A DNA stretch of 64,000 nucleotides from Agromyces sp. H17E-10 (GTDB taxonomy: Bacteria > Actinomycetota > Actinomycetes > Actinomycetales > Microbacteriaceae), in the NCBI RefSeq assembly GCF_022919715.1, contig NZ_CP095042.1:3596001-3660000 (forward strand), in the 5' to 3' direction. The stretch's first letter is position 1. The number at the start of each line of letters is the position of its first letter. Made by a program: the position numbers and the translations under genes. Below the pieces are notes generated by a model, which worked only from the letters and a program-made list of their open reading frames with translations, searched no databases and was not told the origin of the DNA. Shown here piece by piece: positions 17,901 to 25,146 of this stretch.

Positions 17901-20288
17901 GAGGTCCTGCTCAACGACACCGACCCGAGCGGCTACGCGCTGCAGGTGAGCGGCATCCCCGAGGTGAGTGAGGGACTGACCGCCGAGATCGACGACCAGC
18001 GCCGCATCGTGGTGACCGCCCCGAAGGAGGAGGGCGGCTACACGATCCGCTACGAGATCTCGAACGGGCACGGCGGCGTCGACTCGGCCTTCCTGCAGAT
18101 CGCCGTCAAGAAGGATGCGAAGATCCTGCCGCCGACCGCCGAAGACCAGGTCGTCGAACCCGAAGAGGTCGCCGACGGCCAGGCCGTCAACGTCGACCCG
18201 CTGCACGACGCGACGAATCCCGGCGGCCTCGTCGACGACCTCGTCGTCACCGTCGAGGGGCCGAACGCGGATGCCGCGAAGGTGCGCTCCGACGGCTCGA
18301 TCGATGTCACGCCGGGCGCCGAGCGATTCGCGGTCGCGTACCGGGTCACGAACGAGGTCGACGACCTCTCGGCGATGGCGTTCGTCATCGTGCCACCGGT
18401 GCCCGGTCAGGAGGTGCCGCTCGAGGACCGGCCGAAGTCGGTCGGCGGACCCACGCCGACCCCGACGCCCGGCGCGAGCGAGAAGCCCGAACCGACGAAG
18501 CAGAAGACGAAGGAGGAGCTCGAGAAGGAGGAGCGCGACAAGTACCCCGCGCCTCACCTCAAGCAGCTCGACCCCATCGTCGTGCCCATGAACGGCTCGA
18601 TCGAGTGGTCGGTCGACGACCTCGTCGAGGTGCCGAGCGGGCAGCCCGCCCTCATCCTGTCCGCGACGGCGCAGAAGGCGCGCTCCGACGCGTTCGTCGA
18701 CGGCACCCACCTGCAGTTCCAGCCCGAGAAGGACTACCGCGGTCCCGCGTCGATCACGTTCGAGGTGACCGACGGCAAGGACGCCGACGATCCGATCGGG
18801 CGCAAGGCGCTGCTCACCCTGCCGATCACGGTCGGCGACGCGAACTACAACGACACGCCGCCGACGTTCACGCCGCGCCAGGAGACGATCGAGGCCGGCG
18901 AGGCGCCGATCGAGATCGACCTGCGGCAGTCGACCGGGCAGCCGAACCCCGACAACATCGACAAGATCGGCTACGGCAACCTGAAGAGCACGAACGCGAA
19001 GATCAACGGCGAGATCGTCGACGGTCACACCCTGCGCGTGTCGGCGCCGCTCGGCGTGCAGAAGGGCGAGCAGAGCACGTTCAGCTTCGACCTCACGTTC
19101 AACGAATTCACCGTGAAGGGCTCGGTCGACATCAAGGTCGTCTCGTCGACGCGTGCGAGCGCGAGCGCGAACGACGACGCCGTCGACATGCTCCGCAGCG
19201 AGTCGAAGACGGTCGACGTGCTCGCGAACGACTTCAATCCGTTCGCGCAGGACGGCAAGCCACTGCGCATCGTCGCCGCCGAGATCAACCAGGCCGACGT
19301 CGGATCGAACGCGTCGGTGACCTTCACGGCGACCGACGTGACGGTGCGCACGGGTGCGGCCTTCACCGGCACGCTGAGCGTCGTCTACACGGTCGAGGAC
19401 GCCACCGAGGACCCCGACCGCCGGGTGCGCGGCAACCTGATCGTCACGGTGCGCGACAAGCCCGACACACCTGGCGCGCCGTCGGCCACCGCAGCTGGTT
19501 CGCAGACCGCGAACGTTCGGTGGCAGGCCCCTGCAGACAACAACTCGCCCATCCTCGACTACACGCTCATCTGGACCGGCGGCGGGCAGCGGACGTTCCC
19601 CGCGAGTGCGGCCGGCGTCACGCAGACGATCACCGGCCTGACCAACGGAACCGCGCACACGTTCCAGGTCCTCGCCCGCAACGCCATCGGCATGAGCTCG
19701 TATTCGGCGCCCTCTCCGGCGGTTACGCCGTACGGGACACCGGGCACGCCCAGTGTGAACGCGAGCGTGTCGGGGTACGCGCCGGGAACGATCAACGCGA
19801 GTTGGTCGACACCAACCACGGGCGGTGGGTCGTTGAAGTACACCGCGTGCCTCAATAACGGCAGCTGCAAGGAGGTCACCGGTACTTCGACCTCGTGGGG
19901 CGGCGCAGGAGCAGGCACGTACCGCGTAACGGTGAAGGCGACGAACAGTGGTGGACTCACCGGTGGTACTGGCACCAGCAACGCGGTCAGCGTGGAGAAT
20001 CCGCCGCCGCCGCCGAAGGTCGTTTCTCTGTCGCGTAGCGCTGCAGAGAGTTGCAGCAACGGCAACTGGGGCTGCACGTGGTACGTGATCAGTGTTTCGG
20101 GCTTCCCTGCGAACACCACGCAGACGGTTCAGACCTTCTGCGGCAGCGACTCGGTGTTCCGGACGACCTCGATGTGGGTTGGTGGTGACGGCCGGGGGAC
20201 GTTCGACGGTTCGAAGACGAAGACCGGCGGCAAGTGCGCGAACTGGGGTTACGTGATCGTCGGCGGCGTGAGAAGCAACAATTGGTGA
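14904..20288 (+). CDS. Giant membrane-anchored Ig-like/FN3 surface protein, copy 2
   Basis: This 1,794-residue paralogue of the protein at 4143-9491 has the same order: basic N-terminus and one membrane helix, propeller-like region with the matching cysteine pair (GACVHAAW, YLKVCDG), acidic linker, about 11 Ig/cadherin-like repeats, two FN3-like domains and a cysteine-rich tip ending in W. I chose the GTG at 14904 because it aligns with copy 1 (GIAAWVRAHK) and has GAGGAG 6 bases upstream; the in-frame ATG at 14859 would lie almost at the predicted transcript start. The shaft is well conserved between copies, but the last 150 or so residues differ strongly. There is no sorting signal. Confidence 0.85.
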   Translation: MKGIAAWVRAHKSLAVTVVLAVLAGVPLTLAVLHQGFPVTDPDLHARNVWVTNGEKLLAGRLNRQIEELDAAVATASSDADVFQDGDDVFLYDPGAGSIERIDRAYTTLVQRIDVPPSSQVAFGGGVLAVLSPKGELWRVPAGGELAFDWRGTDPIAKLAGEARVAVSTHGTVFGTSSKKRTVLALAKDELEPASTKVAAFGAHQLAAVGEEPVVLDTADSRLITRERAIDLPTPGVRLQQSGPAADDAVVATGEGLLEVPLAGGTVEQVAAEADPVDGDPERIAAPARVGACVHAAWVDSARYLKVCDGESTAIDIPDVSSGARLEFRVNRDVIALNDLRTGDSWLADDELTVVDNWSDVTPPKDGETDEEGDEEVSQQTFEDALAQRTEQNRPPVANDDEYGVRPGRATILDVLSNDSDVDGDVLVIAKTSEISEQAGRLESIDGGRALQFTPAAGLTGTVSFRYGIDDGRDGVAEASVNVSVSPETVNEPPTLLRKTALSVEQGQKTTYNVLADWRDPDGDDLYLVNASPKSGDAVRTSPDGYLTFEHKSSELGRKEVQYTVSDGATTATGTLVVEVKPAGAMEPIGTPDYQQAFVGQTVQLTPLANDVSPSGAPIKLLGVVEADDQPDWFGLTPNLERGVISFSATEPGDAQFMYELGAGEATSRGLIRVHVTEPPASLADAPPIAVRDTAYLRAGEPATIPVLANDVSQSGSVLAVQTVDDAAVQGQVTVEMVSNAAIRVSSSEALDKQVQFAYTISDGSQTSTSTVTVVPVPPLVKHQPPVAIDDRATVRAGDIVTVPVLANDFHPDGATMHVADELDVRELQGAGLAFVSRDHVRYQAPDEPGTYRLVYTLTDDFGQVARAQVVFDVTKKGGGTNRSPLPEPLTARVFEGSVVRIDVPLDGLDPDGDSVVLTGLENPPALGRVVGRTSRSISYEAFPGSTGTDTFSYTLSDAFGATAVGTIRVGVIPRPPIMLPPKAVDDAIEMRPGRTGSAEVLLNDTDPSGYALQVSGIPEVSEGLTAEIDDQRRIVVTAPKEEGGYTIRYEISNGHGGVDSAFLQIAVKKDAKILPPTAEDQVVEPEEVADGQAVNVDPLHDATNPGGLVDDLVVTVEGPNADAAKVRSDGSIDVTPGAERFAVAYRVTNEVDDLSAMAFVIVPPVPGQEVPLEDRPKSVGGPTPTPTPGASEKPEPTKQKTKEELEKEERDKYPAPHLKQLDPIVVPMNGSIEWSVDDLVEVPSGQPALILSATAQKARSDAFVDGTHLQFQPEKDYRGPASITFEVTDGKDADDPIGRKALLTLPITVGDANYNDTPPTFTPRQETIEAGEAPIEIDLRQSTGQPNPDNIDKIGYGNLKSTNAKINGEIVDGHTLRVSAPLGVQKGEQSTFSFDLTFNEFTVKGSVDIKVVSSTRASASANDDAVDMLRSESKTVDVLANDFNPFAQDGKPLRIVAAEINQADVGSNASVTFTATDVTVRTGAAFTGTLSVVYTVEDATEDPDRRVRGNLIVTVRDKPDTPGAPSATAAGSQTANVRWQAPADNNSPILDYTLIWTGGGQRTFPASAAGVTQTITGLTNGTAHTFQVLARNAIGMSSYSAPSPAVTPYGTPGTPSVNASVSGYAPGTINASWSTPTTGGGSLKYTACLNNGSCKEVTGTSTSWGGAGAGTYRVTVKATNSGGLTGGTGTSNAVSVENPPPPPKVVSLSRSAAESCSNGNWGCTWYVISVSGFPANTTQTVQTFCGSDSVFRTTSMWVGGDGRGTFDGSKTKTGGKCANWGYVIVGGVRSNNW

Positions 20289-20340
20289 CATTTTCGATGA
20301 GTCGACAGGCTCGTGGGTTTCGAGTTGAGGAAGACAAGAC

Positions 20341-21309
20341 ATGACGGTTTCGCAGGATCAGGCGTTGTGGTTTCAGGATGCGTTTTCGAAGTTGGTCGAT
20401 AACGTGGATCGGGCGATTCTGGGTAAGCGTGAGGTGATCGAGCTGGTCGTGACGGCGTTGCTGTCTGACGGGCATGTGTTGTTGGAGGATTTCCCGGGTA
20501 CGGGGAAGACGGTGCTTGCGAAGGCGCTCGCGAACACGTTGGACGGGACGAATTCGCGGATCCAGTTCACGCCCGACCTGCTGCCGTCGGATGTGACGGG
20601 CGTGACGATCTATGACCAGGGCAAGGGGCAGTTCGAGTTCCATCGGGGTCCGATCTTCGCGTCGATCGTGTTGGCGGATGAGATCAACCGGGCGTCGCCG
20701 AAGACGCAGTCGTCGCTGCTGGAGGTGATGGAGGAGGGCAAGGTCACCGTCGACGGCGTCAGCTACGAGGTGGGCAGTCCGTTCATGGTGATCGCGACGC
20801 AGAACCCGGTGGAGCAGGCGGGCACGTATTCGCTGCCGGAGGCGCAGTTGGACCGGTTCCTGATCAAGACGTCGCTGGGGTATCCCGATCATGACACCGC
20901 GGTGACGCTCCTGCTCGATTCGGCGAATCGTGCGCGGGCGTCGAAGGTGTCGCCGATCATCGCGCCGGAGTCGATCACGACGATGGCGCAGCTCGCGAGC
21001 GAGGTGTATGTGGATGCGGCGGTGTTGTCGTATCTGAACGAGTTGGTGTCGGCGACGCGTGCGGACAAGGATTCCGCGTTGGGTGTGAGCATGCGTGGGG
21101 CGTTGGCGTTGGCGCGTGCGGTGAAGACGCGGGCGATCTCGCAGGGGCGGACGTTCGCGACGCCGGATGATGTGCGTGAGCTGGCCGTTCCCGTCCTGGC
21201 GCATCGGATCATCGTGGATCCGGAGTCGGAGTTCGCGGGTGTGTCGGCGGTGGATATCGTGAACCGGGTGCTGGTCGAGGTCGCACCACCGGCGTACCGG
21301 GCGGCATGA
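20341..21309 (+). CDS. MoxR-family AAA+ ATPase, copy 2
   Basis: This 322-residue MoxR ATPase is identical in protein sequence to copy 1 except within the first four residues (MTVS versus MSVT). By eye, beyond those codons the DNA differs at only about 12-15 positions, all synonymous. Identity stops sharply about 15 bases into the next gene and does not extend upstream. The TTG/GAT-rich codon use is shared with copy 1. A TTGAGGA ribosome site lies upstream in a 52-base gap after the giant gene. It has the same Walker A and B motifs and should act on the DUF58 partner encoded in overlap downstream. Confidence 0.93.
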   Translation: MTVSQDQALWFQDAFSKLVDNVDRAILGKREVIELVVTALLSDGHVLLEDFPGTGKTVLAKALANTLDGTNSRIQFTPDLLPSDVTGVTIYDQGKGQFEFHRGPIFASIVLADEINRASPKTQSSLLEVMEEGKVTVDGVSYEVGSPFMVIATQNPVEQAGTYSLPEAQLDRFLIKTSLGYPDHDTAVTLLLDSANRARASKVSPIIAPESITTMAQLASEVYVDAAVLSYLNELVSATRADKDSALGVSMRGALALARAVKTRAISQGRTFATPDDVRELAVPVLAHRIIVDPESEFAGVSAVDIVNRVLVEVAPPAYRAA

Positions 21310-22676
21310 CCACCGACACCGAGGCCCCGCACGCGCAGGCGGGGCCGTCCAGCCCCACGCCGAGCGCACCGTCGAAGCCGGCGGCGCGTCCCGCGCGCGC
21401 CGAGGCGACCGACCAGACGCGCTTCGCGCTGCGACTCGCCGCGAGCACGGCCGGTCGCGCACTCGCGCGCGCCGGGCACGGCCTCGGTACCGCCGCACGC
21501 GCCGTCGGGCGGTTCGCGGCCCCCGTGACGTCGACGATCACGACGATGGGGTGGCTCGTCATCGTTGCGGCCCTCGTCTCGTTCGTCATCGCCGCGGTGC
21601 TCGACTGGGTCGAGTTCGTCTATCTCGGGGCGACCCTCGCGGCCGCCCTCCTCGTGGCACTGCCGTTCGTCTTCGGGCGGATGCGCTTCGACGTCGCCGT
21701 CGAGCTCGAACCGCACCGGGTCGTGGCGGGCTGTCGCGCGCTCGGCCGGCTCCTCGTCACGAGCACGGCGCCGAAGGGCACCGCTCCCGCGAAGATCGAG
21801 CTCCCGGTGGGCGAGGGCGTGGCCGAGTTCGTCGTGCCCTCGCTCGCATCGGGCGCCGAGCACGAGGAGCTCTTCGCGGTGCCGACGCATCGCCGCGCCG
21901 TGATCGTCGCCGGCCCCGCCGTCTCGGTGCGCGGCGACCAGCTCGGCCTCCTCCGCCGCGCCGTGCGGTGGAACGACCCCGTCGAACTCTTCGTGCACCC
22001 GGTCACCGCACGCCTGAAGCCCTCGGCGGCCGGACTCGTGCGCGACCTCGAGGGCACCCCGACGAGGACCATCACCGACCACGACATCTCCTTCCACGCA
22101 CTCCGCCCGTACGAGCCCGGCGACCCGCTGCGCAACGTGCACTGGCGAAGCTCGGCGCGCACCGGTCAGCTCATGGTGCGCCAGTACGAGGAGAGCCGGC
22201 GGTCGCAGCTCGTGCTCATGCTCTCGACCGACGAGTCGCACTACGCCGACGACGACGAGTTCGAGCTCGCCGTCTCCGTCTTCGCCTCGATCGGCGTGCA
22301 GGTCGTGCGCGACCGCACGCAGCTCGCGGTCGCGACCGAGCACGGGCCGCTCTCCACGACCACGGTGACGGCGCTCCTCGACGACACGAGCCGCATCACG
22401 CCGACCTCGGGCCGGCACGCGAGCATCCGCGAGTTCGCCCGCGAGGCGACCCGCCGCCTCGCGCCCGCGAGCGTCGCGATGATCGTGACCGGTTCGGGCG
22501 CCGGTCTCGCCGACGTCCGTGCCGCCGAGACCGTGTTCGGCCCCGAGACCCAGCTCGTCGCCGTGCGCGTCGAGCGCGGCGCCCCCGCCCGCCTCGGCCG
22601 CATCGCCGAGACCGTCGCGGTGACGGTCGGCGAGCTGTCGGAGCTCTCGGCGCTCATGCGGAGGGCGCACCCGTGA
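21306..22676 (+). CDS. DUF58 membrane protein, copy 2
   Basis: This 456-residue protein is the paralogue of 10530-11864, with a Pro/Ala-rich N-terminus, two membrane helices (about 80-123) and the DUF58 signature (YEPGDPLRNVHWRSSARTG). It starts in ATGA overlap with moxR and ends in GTGA overlap with the transglutaminase-like gene. The two copies share the core but differ throughout at the DNA level, in contrast to the moxR genes beside them. It is the expected MoxR partner at the membrane. Confidence 0.9.
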   Translation: MTTDTEAPHAQAGPSSPTPSAPSKPAARPARAEATDQTRFALRLAASTAGRALARAGHGLGTAARAVGRFAAPVTSTITTMGWLVIVAALVSFVIAAVLDWVEFVYLGATLAAALLVALPFVFGRMRFDVAVELEPHRVVAGCRALGRLLVTSTAPKGTAPAKIELPVGEGVAEFVVPSLASGAEHEELFAVPTHRRAVIVAGPAVSVRGDQLGLLRRAVRWNDPVELFVHPVTARLKPSAAGLVRDLEGTPTRTITDHDISFHALRPYEPGDPLRNVHWRSSARTGQLMVRQYEESRRSQLVLMLSTDESHYADDDEFELAVSVFASIGVQVVRDRTQLAVATEHGPLSTTTVTALLDDTSRITPTSGRHASIREFAREATRRLAPASVAMIVTGSGAGLADVRAAETVFGPETQLVAVRVERGAPARLGRIAETVAVTVGELSELSALMRRAHP

Positions 22677-24979
22677 AACGCATCCCCGCCGCCTCGATCG
22701 TCGACCTCTCGGTGCTGTCGGTGCTCTCGCTCGTCGCGATCGCCGGCTTCGAGACGAGCTTCGGCGGCCTCGACTTCCTCGTCGCCGCGGTCGCGGGCGT
22801 CGTCGTTGGCACGCTCGTCGCCGTGCTCGGCACGATGCTGCGCCTCGGCGTGCTCCCGACCGTGCTCATGGCGATCGTCGCGTACTTCCTGTTCGGCACG
22901 CCGTTCACGATGCCCGAGTCGGCGCTCTACCTCGTGCTGCCGAGCCTCAACTCGCTCACCGGTCTCGCGCTCGGCGCCGTCTTCGGGTGGGCCGACATCC
23001 TCACGATCGGCACCCCCGTGCAGGCGCCCGCGTACATCGCGGTCGTGCCCTACTTCGCGGCCTGGATCGTGTCGCTCGTCGGCGCAATGCTCGTGCTGCG
23101 CTGGTTGCCGCGACGGCGCACCGTGCTGCGGGCGAGCCTGCTGCTCATCGGTCCGGTGCTGCTCTACTTCGCCGGCATCCTGCTCGGCACCGACCAGGCC
23201 TACCTCGCAGGGGCGCGTGGCGTCGTGTTCGCCGGCATCGCCCTCGCCTGGCTGGCCTCGCGTCGCGGGTCGGCGATCGAGGCCGAGGGGGAGGGGGCGA
23301 AGCGCCTGCGCGCGCGTCGGATCCGCGGTTCGGCCGTGGTCGTCGCCGGTGCGCTCGTCGTCGGCGCCGTCGCCGGGTTCGCACTCGCACCGACCCAGAC
23401 CGACCGGTTCGTGCTGCGCGACCAGGTCGTGCCGCCCTTCGACACGACGCAGTACCCGAGTCCGCTCAGCGGCTTCCGCGCGTACACGAAGACCAAGGCC
23501 GACGAGACGATCTTCACGGTCGAGGGCATGCAGCCGGGCGACGTGCTCCGCCTCGCGACGATGGACGCGTACGACGGCCAGCTCTACGGCATCGCCGGCC
23601 CCGACGGGCGCTCGGCCGACGGCGGCTACGCCATCACGGGCGAGACCCTGCCCGAGCCGCCGCTCGCGACGCTCGACGGCGGTCGCACGCTCGACGTCAC
23701 GGTCGACGACTACGCCGACGTCTGGTTGCCCACGGTCGGCTACGGCCGCGACCTGCGGCTCGAGGGCGCGGCATCCGCCCGCTCGGGAGACCTGCGGTAC
23801 GACGCGGCCGCCGGCACCGCCGTGCTGAAGAGCGGGCTGCGTGCGGGCGACGAGTACCGGCTCACCGCCGACGTGCAGGCCGAGCCCGACGACGACGCGC
23901 TCGCCGACGTCGCCGTCGCCGACGTCCCGCTGTCGACCGTCGACGAGGTGCCCGATGTCGTGACCGCGAAGGCGAAGGAGCTCGCGGGCGACGACCCGAG
24001 CCCGATCGCGCAGCTGCGTTCGATCGAGAAGGGCCTCCAGAACGGCGGCTTCCTGAGCCACGGCCTCTCCTCCGACAAGGTGCCGTCGCGCGCGGGGCAC
24101 GGCGCCGACCGGCTCATCGAGTTGTTCACCCGTTCGACCATGGTCGGCGACGAGGAGCAGTACGCCGCGGCGATGGCCCTCATGGCCCGTCAGCTCGGCT
24201 ACCCGGCGCGCGTGGTCATGGGCTTCGCACCCGACGTCGAGGAGGGCCAGACGCGCGTCGAGGTGCAGGGCTCCGACGTCACCGCGTGGGTCGAGGTGCC
24301 GTTCGAGGGCGTCGGCTGGGTCGCGTTCCACCCCACGCCCGACCGCACCGATGCGCCGCAGCAGGAGACACCGAAGACGAAGAGCGTGCCGCAGCCGCAG
24401 GTGCGACAGCCCCCGCGCGCCGAGCACTCGGCCGACGAGCTGCTCTCGACGACGCAGATCGACGACAGCGAGAAGAAGAAGAAGGACCGCCCGTTCGAGG
24501 TCCCCGGGTGGGTGTACGTCACCGGCGGTTCGATCCTCGCGCTCGCGGCGATCGTGTTCCTGCCGATGCTCGTCGTCGTCGCCCGCAAGGCGGGCCGTCG
24601 GCGCCGCCGTCAGCGCGGTGCCGGCGATCGCAGCGCCGCCGGGGCGTGGGAGGAACTGCTCGACCGATCCGCCGAGCTCGGCCTCGAGACGCCCGAGCGC
24701 TCCTCGCGGTCGCAGGCGGCCGGCTCGCTCGAGCGGCAGCTCGCCGACCAGGGGCTCGATCCGCGCGTCGACGGCCAGCCGGTGCGGCTGCGCACGCTCG
24801 CGGCGACGATCGACGGCGACGTGTTCGCGGGCGAGACGGTGCCCGAGGAGACCGCCACCCGGCGCTGGACCGAGGTCGACGCGGTCGTCGACGCGATGGG
24901 CGGTGTCGCGGGCGGCCTGCGTCGGTTCGTCGCGCGGTACCGGTTCTCGAAGCGGATGCCGCGGCGTGACGCCCGATGA
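22673..24979 (+). CDS. Multi-pass transglutaminase-like protein without triad, copy 2
   Basis: This 768-residue protein starts at GTG within the DUF58 stop and has the same length and layout as copy 1: multiple N-terminal helices, a transglutaminase-like domain outside, an acidic/Lys linker, a final helix and a basic tail. The catalytic positions are again replaced: Cys is Glu494, His is Thr537 and Asp is His553. The surrounding core (EQYAAAMALMARQLGYPARVV, GVGWVAFHPTP) is conserved, so the fold is kept while activity should be absent. It is the last gene of module 2. Confidence 0.88.
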   Translation: MKRIPAASIVDLSVLSVLSLVAIAGFETSFGGLDFLVAAVAGVVVGTLVAVLGTMLRLGVLPTVLMAIVAYFLFGTPFTMPESALYLVLPSLNSLTGLALGAVFGWADILTIGTPVQAPAYIAVVPYFAAWIVSLVGAMLVLRWLPRRRTVLRASLLLIGPVLLYFAGILLGTDQAYLAGARGVVFAGIALAWLASRRGSAIEAEGEGAKRLRARRIRGSAVVVAGALVVGAVAGFALAPTQTDRFVLRDQVVPPFDTTQYPSPLSGFRAYTKTKADETIFTVEGMQPGDVLRLATMDAYDGQLYGIAGPDGRSADGGYAITGETLPEPPLATLDGGRTLDVTVDDYADVWLPTVGYGRDLRLEGAASARSGDLRYDAAAGTAVLKSGLRAGDEYRLTADVQAEPDDDALADVAVADVPLSTVDEVPDVVTAKAKELAGDDPSPIAQLRSIEKGLQNGGFLSHGLSSDKVPSRAGHGADRLIELFTRSTMVGDEEQYAAAMALMARQLGYPARVVMGFAPDVEEGQTRVEVQGSDVTAWVEVPFEGVGWVAFHPTPDRTDAPQQETPKTKSVPQPQVRQPPRAEHSADELLSTTQIDDSEKKKKDRPFEVPGWVYVTGGSILALAAIVFLPMLVVVARKAGRRRRRQRGAGDRSAAGAWEELLDRSAELGLETPERSSRSQAAGSLERQLADQGLDPRVDGQPVRLRTLAATIDGDVFAGETVPEETATRRWTEVDAVVDAMGGVAGGLRRFVARYRFSKRMPRRDAR

Positions 24980-25000
24980 CCGCCGGGGCCGCCCGCGGTC
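24978..25000 (+). terminator. Possible terminator hairpin after module 2
   Basis: GACCGC and GCGGTC form a 6-bp stem around an 11-base GC-rich loop at the end of the transglutaminase-like gene. There is no U-run, so this is only a weak candidate. Confidence 0.3.
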
Positions 25001-25021
25001 GGCGTGCCTGCGGCGAGGTGT

Positions 25022-25027
25022 TAGCCT
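25022..25027 (+). promoter_or_regulatory. -10 box TAGCCT of the leuCD operon
   Basis: TAGCCT in GTGTTAGCCT ends 7 bases before the ATG of a 16-codon reading frame, which implies that the leader peptide is made from a leaderless transcript. Confidence 0.65.
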
Positions 25028-25034
25028 GAGGGTC

Positions 25035-25085
25035 ATGCGCGCGCCACGACTTCTCCTTCGTCGCCGCGACGGGGCTTCGATCTGA
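25035..25085 (+). CDS. Putative leucine leader peptide of leuCD
   Basis: This short frame encodes 16 residues, [16 protein letters not shown]. It contains three consecutive leucine codons, CTT CTC CTT (25050-25058). CTT is rare in this genome, where CTC and CTG dominate. The ATG coincides with the predicted transcript start. The leader overlaps the 5' arm of a strong hairpin and precedes leuC by 61 bases. This is the layout of a ribosome-sensing leader: a ribosome stalled for charged Leu-tRNA would change RNA folding downstream. The peptide itself is probably not functional. The assignment rests on context and codon content. Confidence 0.65.
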   Translation: MRAPRLLLRRRDGASI

Positions 25086-25102
25086 GGCCGTCCCCGTCGC
25101 GG
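25064..25102 (+). promoter_or_regulatory. Attenuator-like hairpin upstream of leuC
   Basis: CCGCGACGGGG (25064-25074) and CCCCGTCGCGG (25092-25102) form a perfect 11-bp stem with a 17-base loop. There is no U-run, so it may be a Rho-type or translational attenuator. In addition TCCTTCG in the Leu codons (25054-25060) is complementary over 7 bases to CGAAGGA (25130-25136), the leuC ribosome site. Confidence 0.6.
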
Positions 25103-25146
25103 AGTCCGTCGTCGGCCGAAACCGATCCTCGAAGGAAGACGAACGA

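Noticed and set aside
14421..20342. Open frame of about 1,970 codons antisense to the second giant gene.
   Set aside because: Same GC-driven shadow, with no ribosome site, no recognisable domain, and a clear gene on the other strand.
24980..25146. T-box riboswitch before leuC.
   Set aside because: No T-box core or specifier-loop features are visible, and the leader frame with Leu codons explains the region better.
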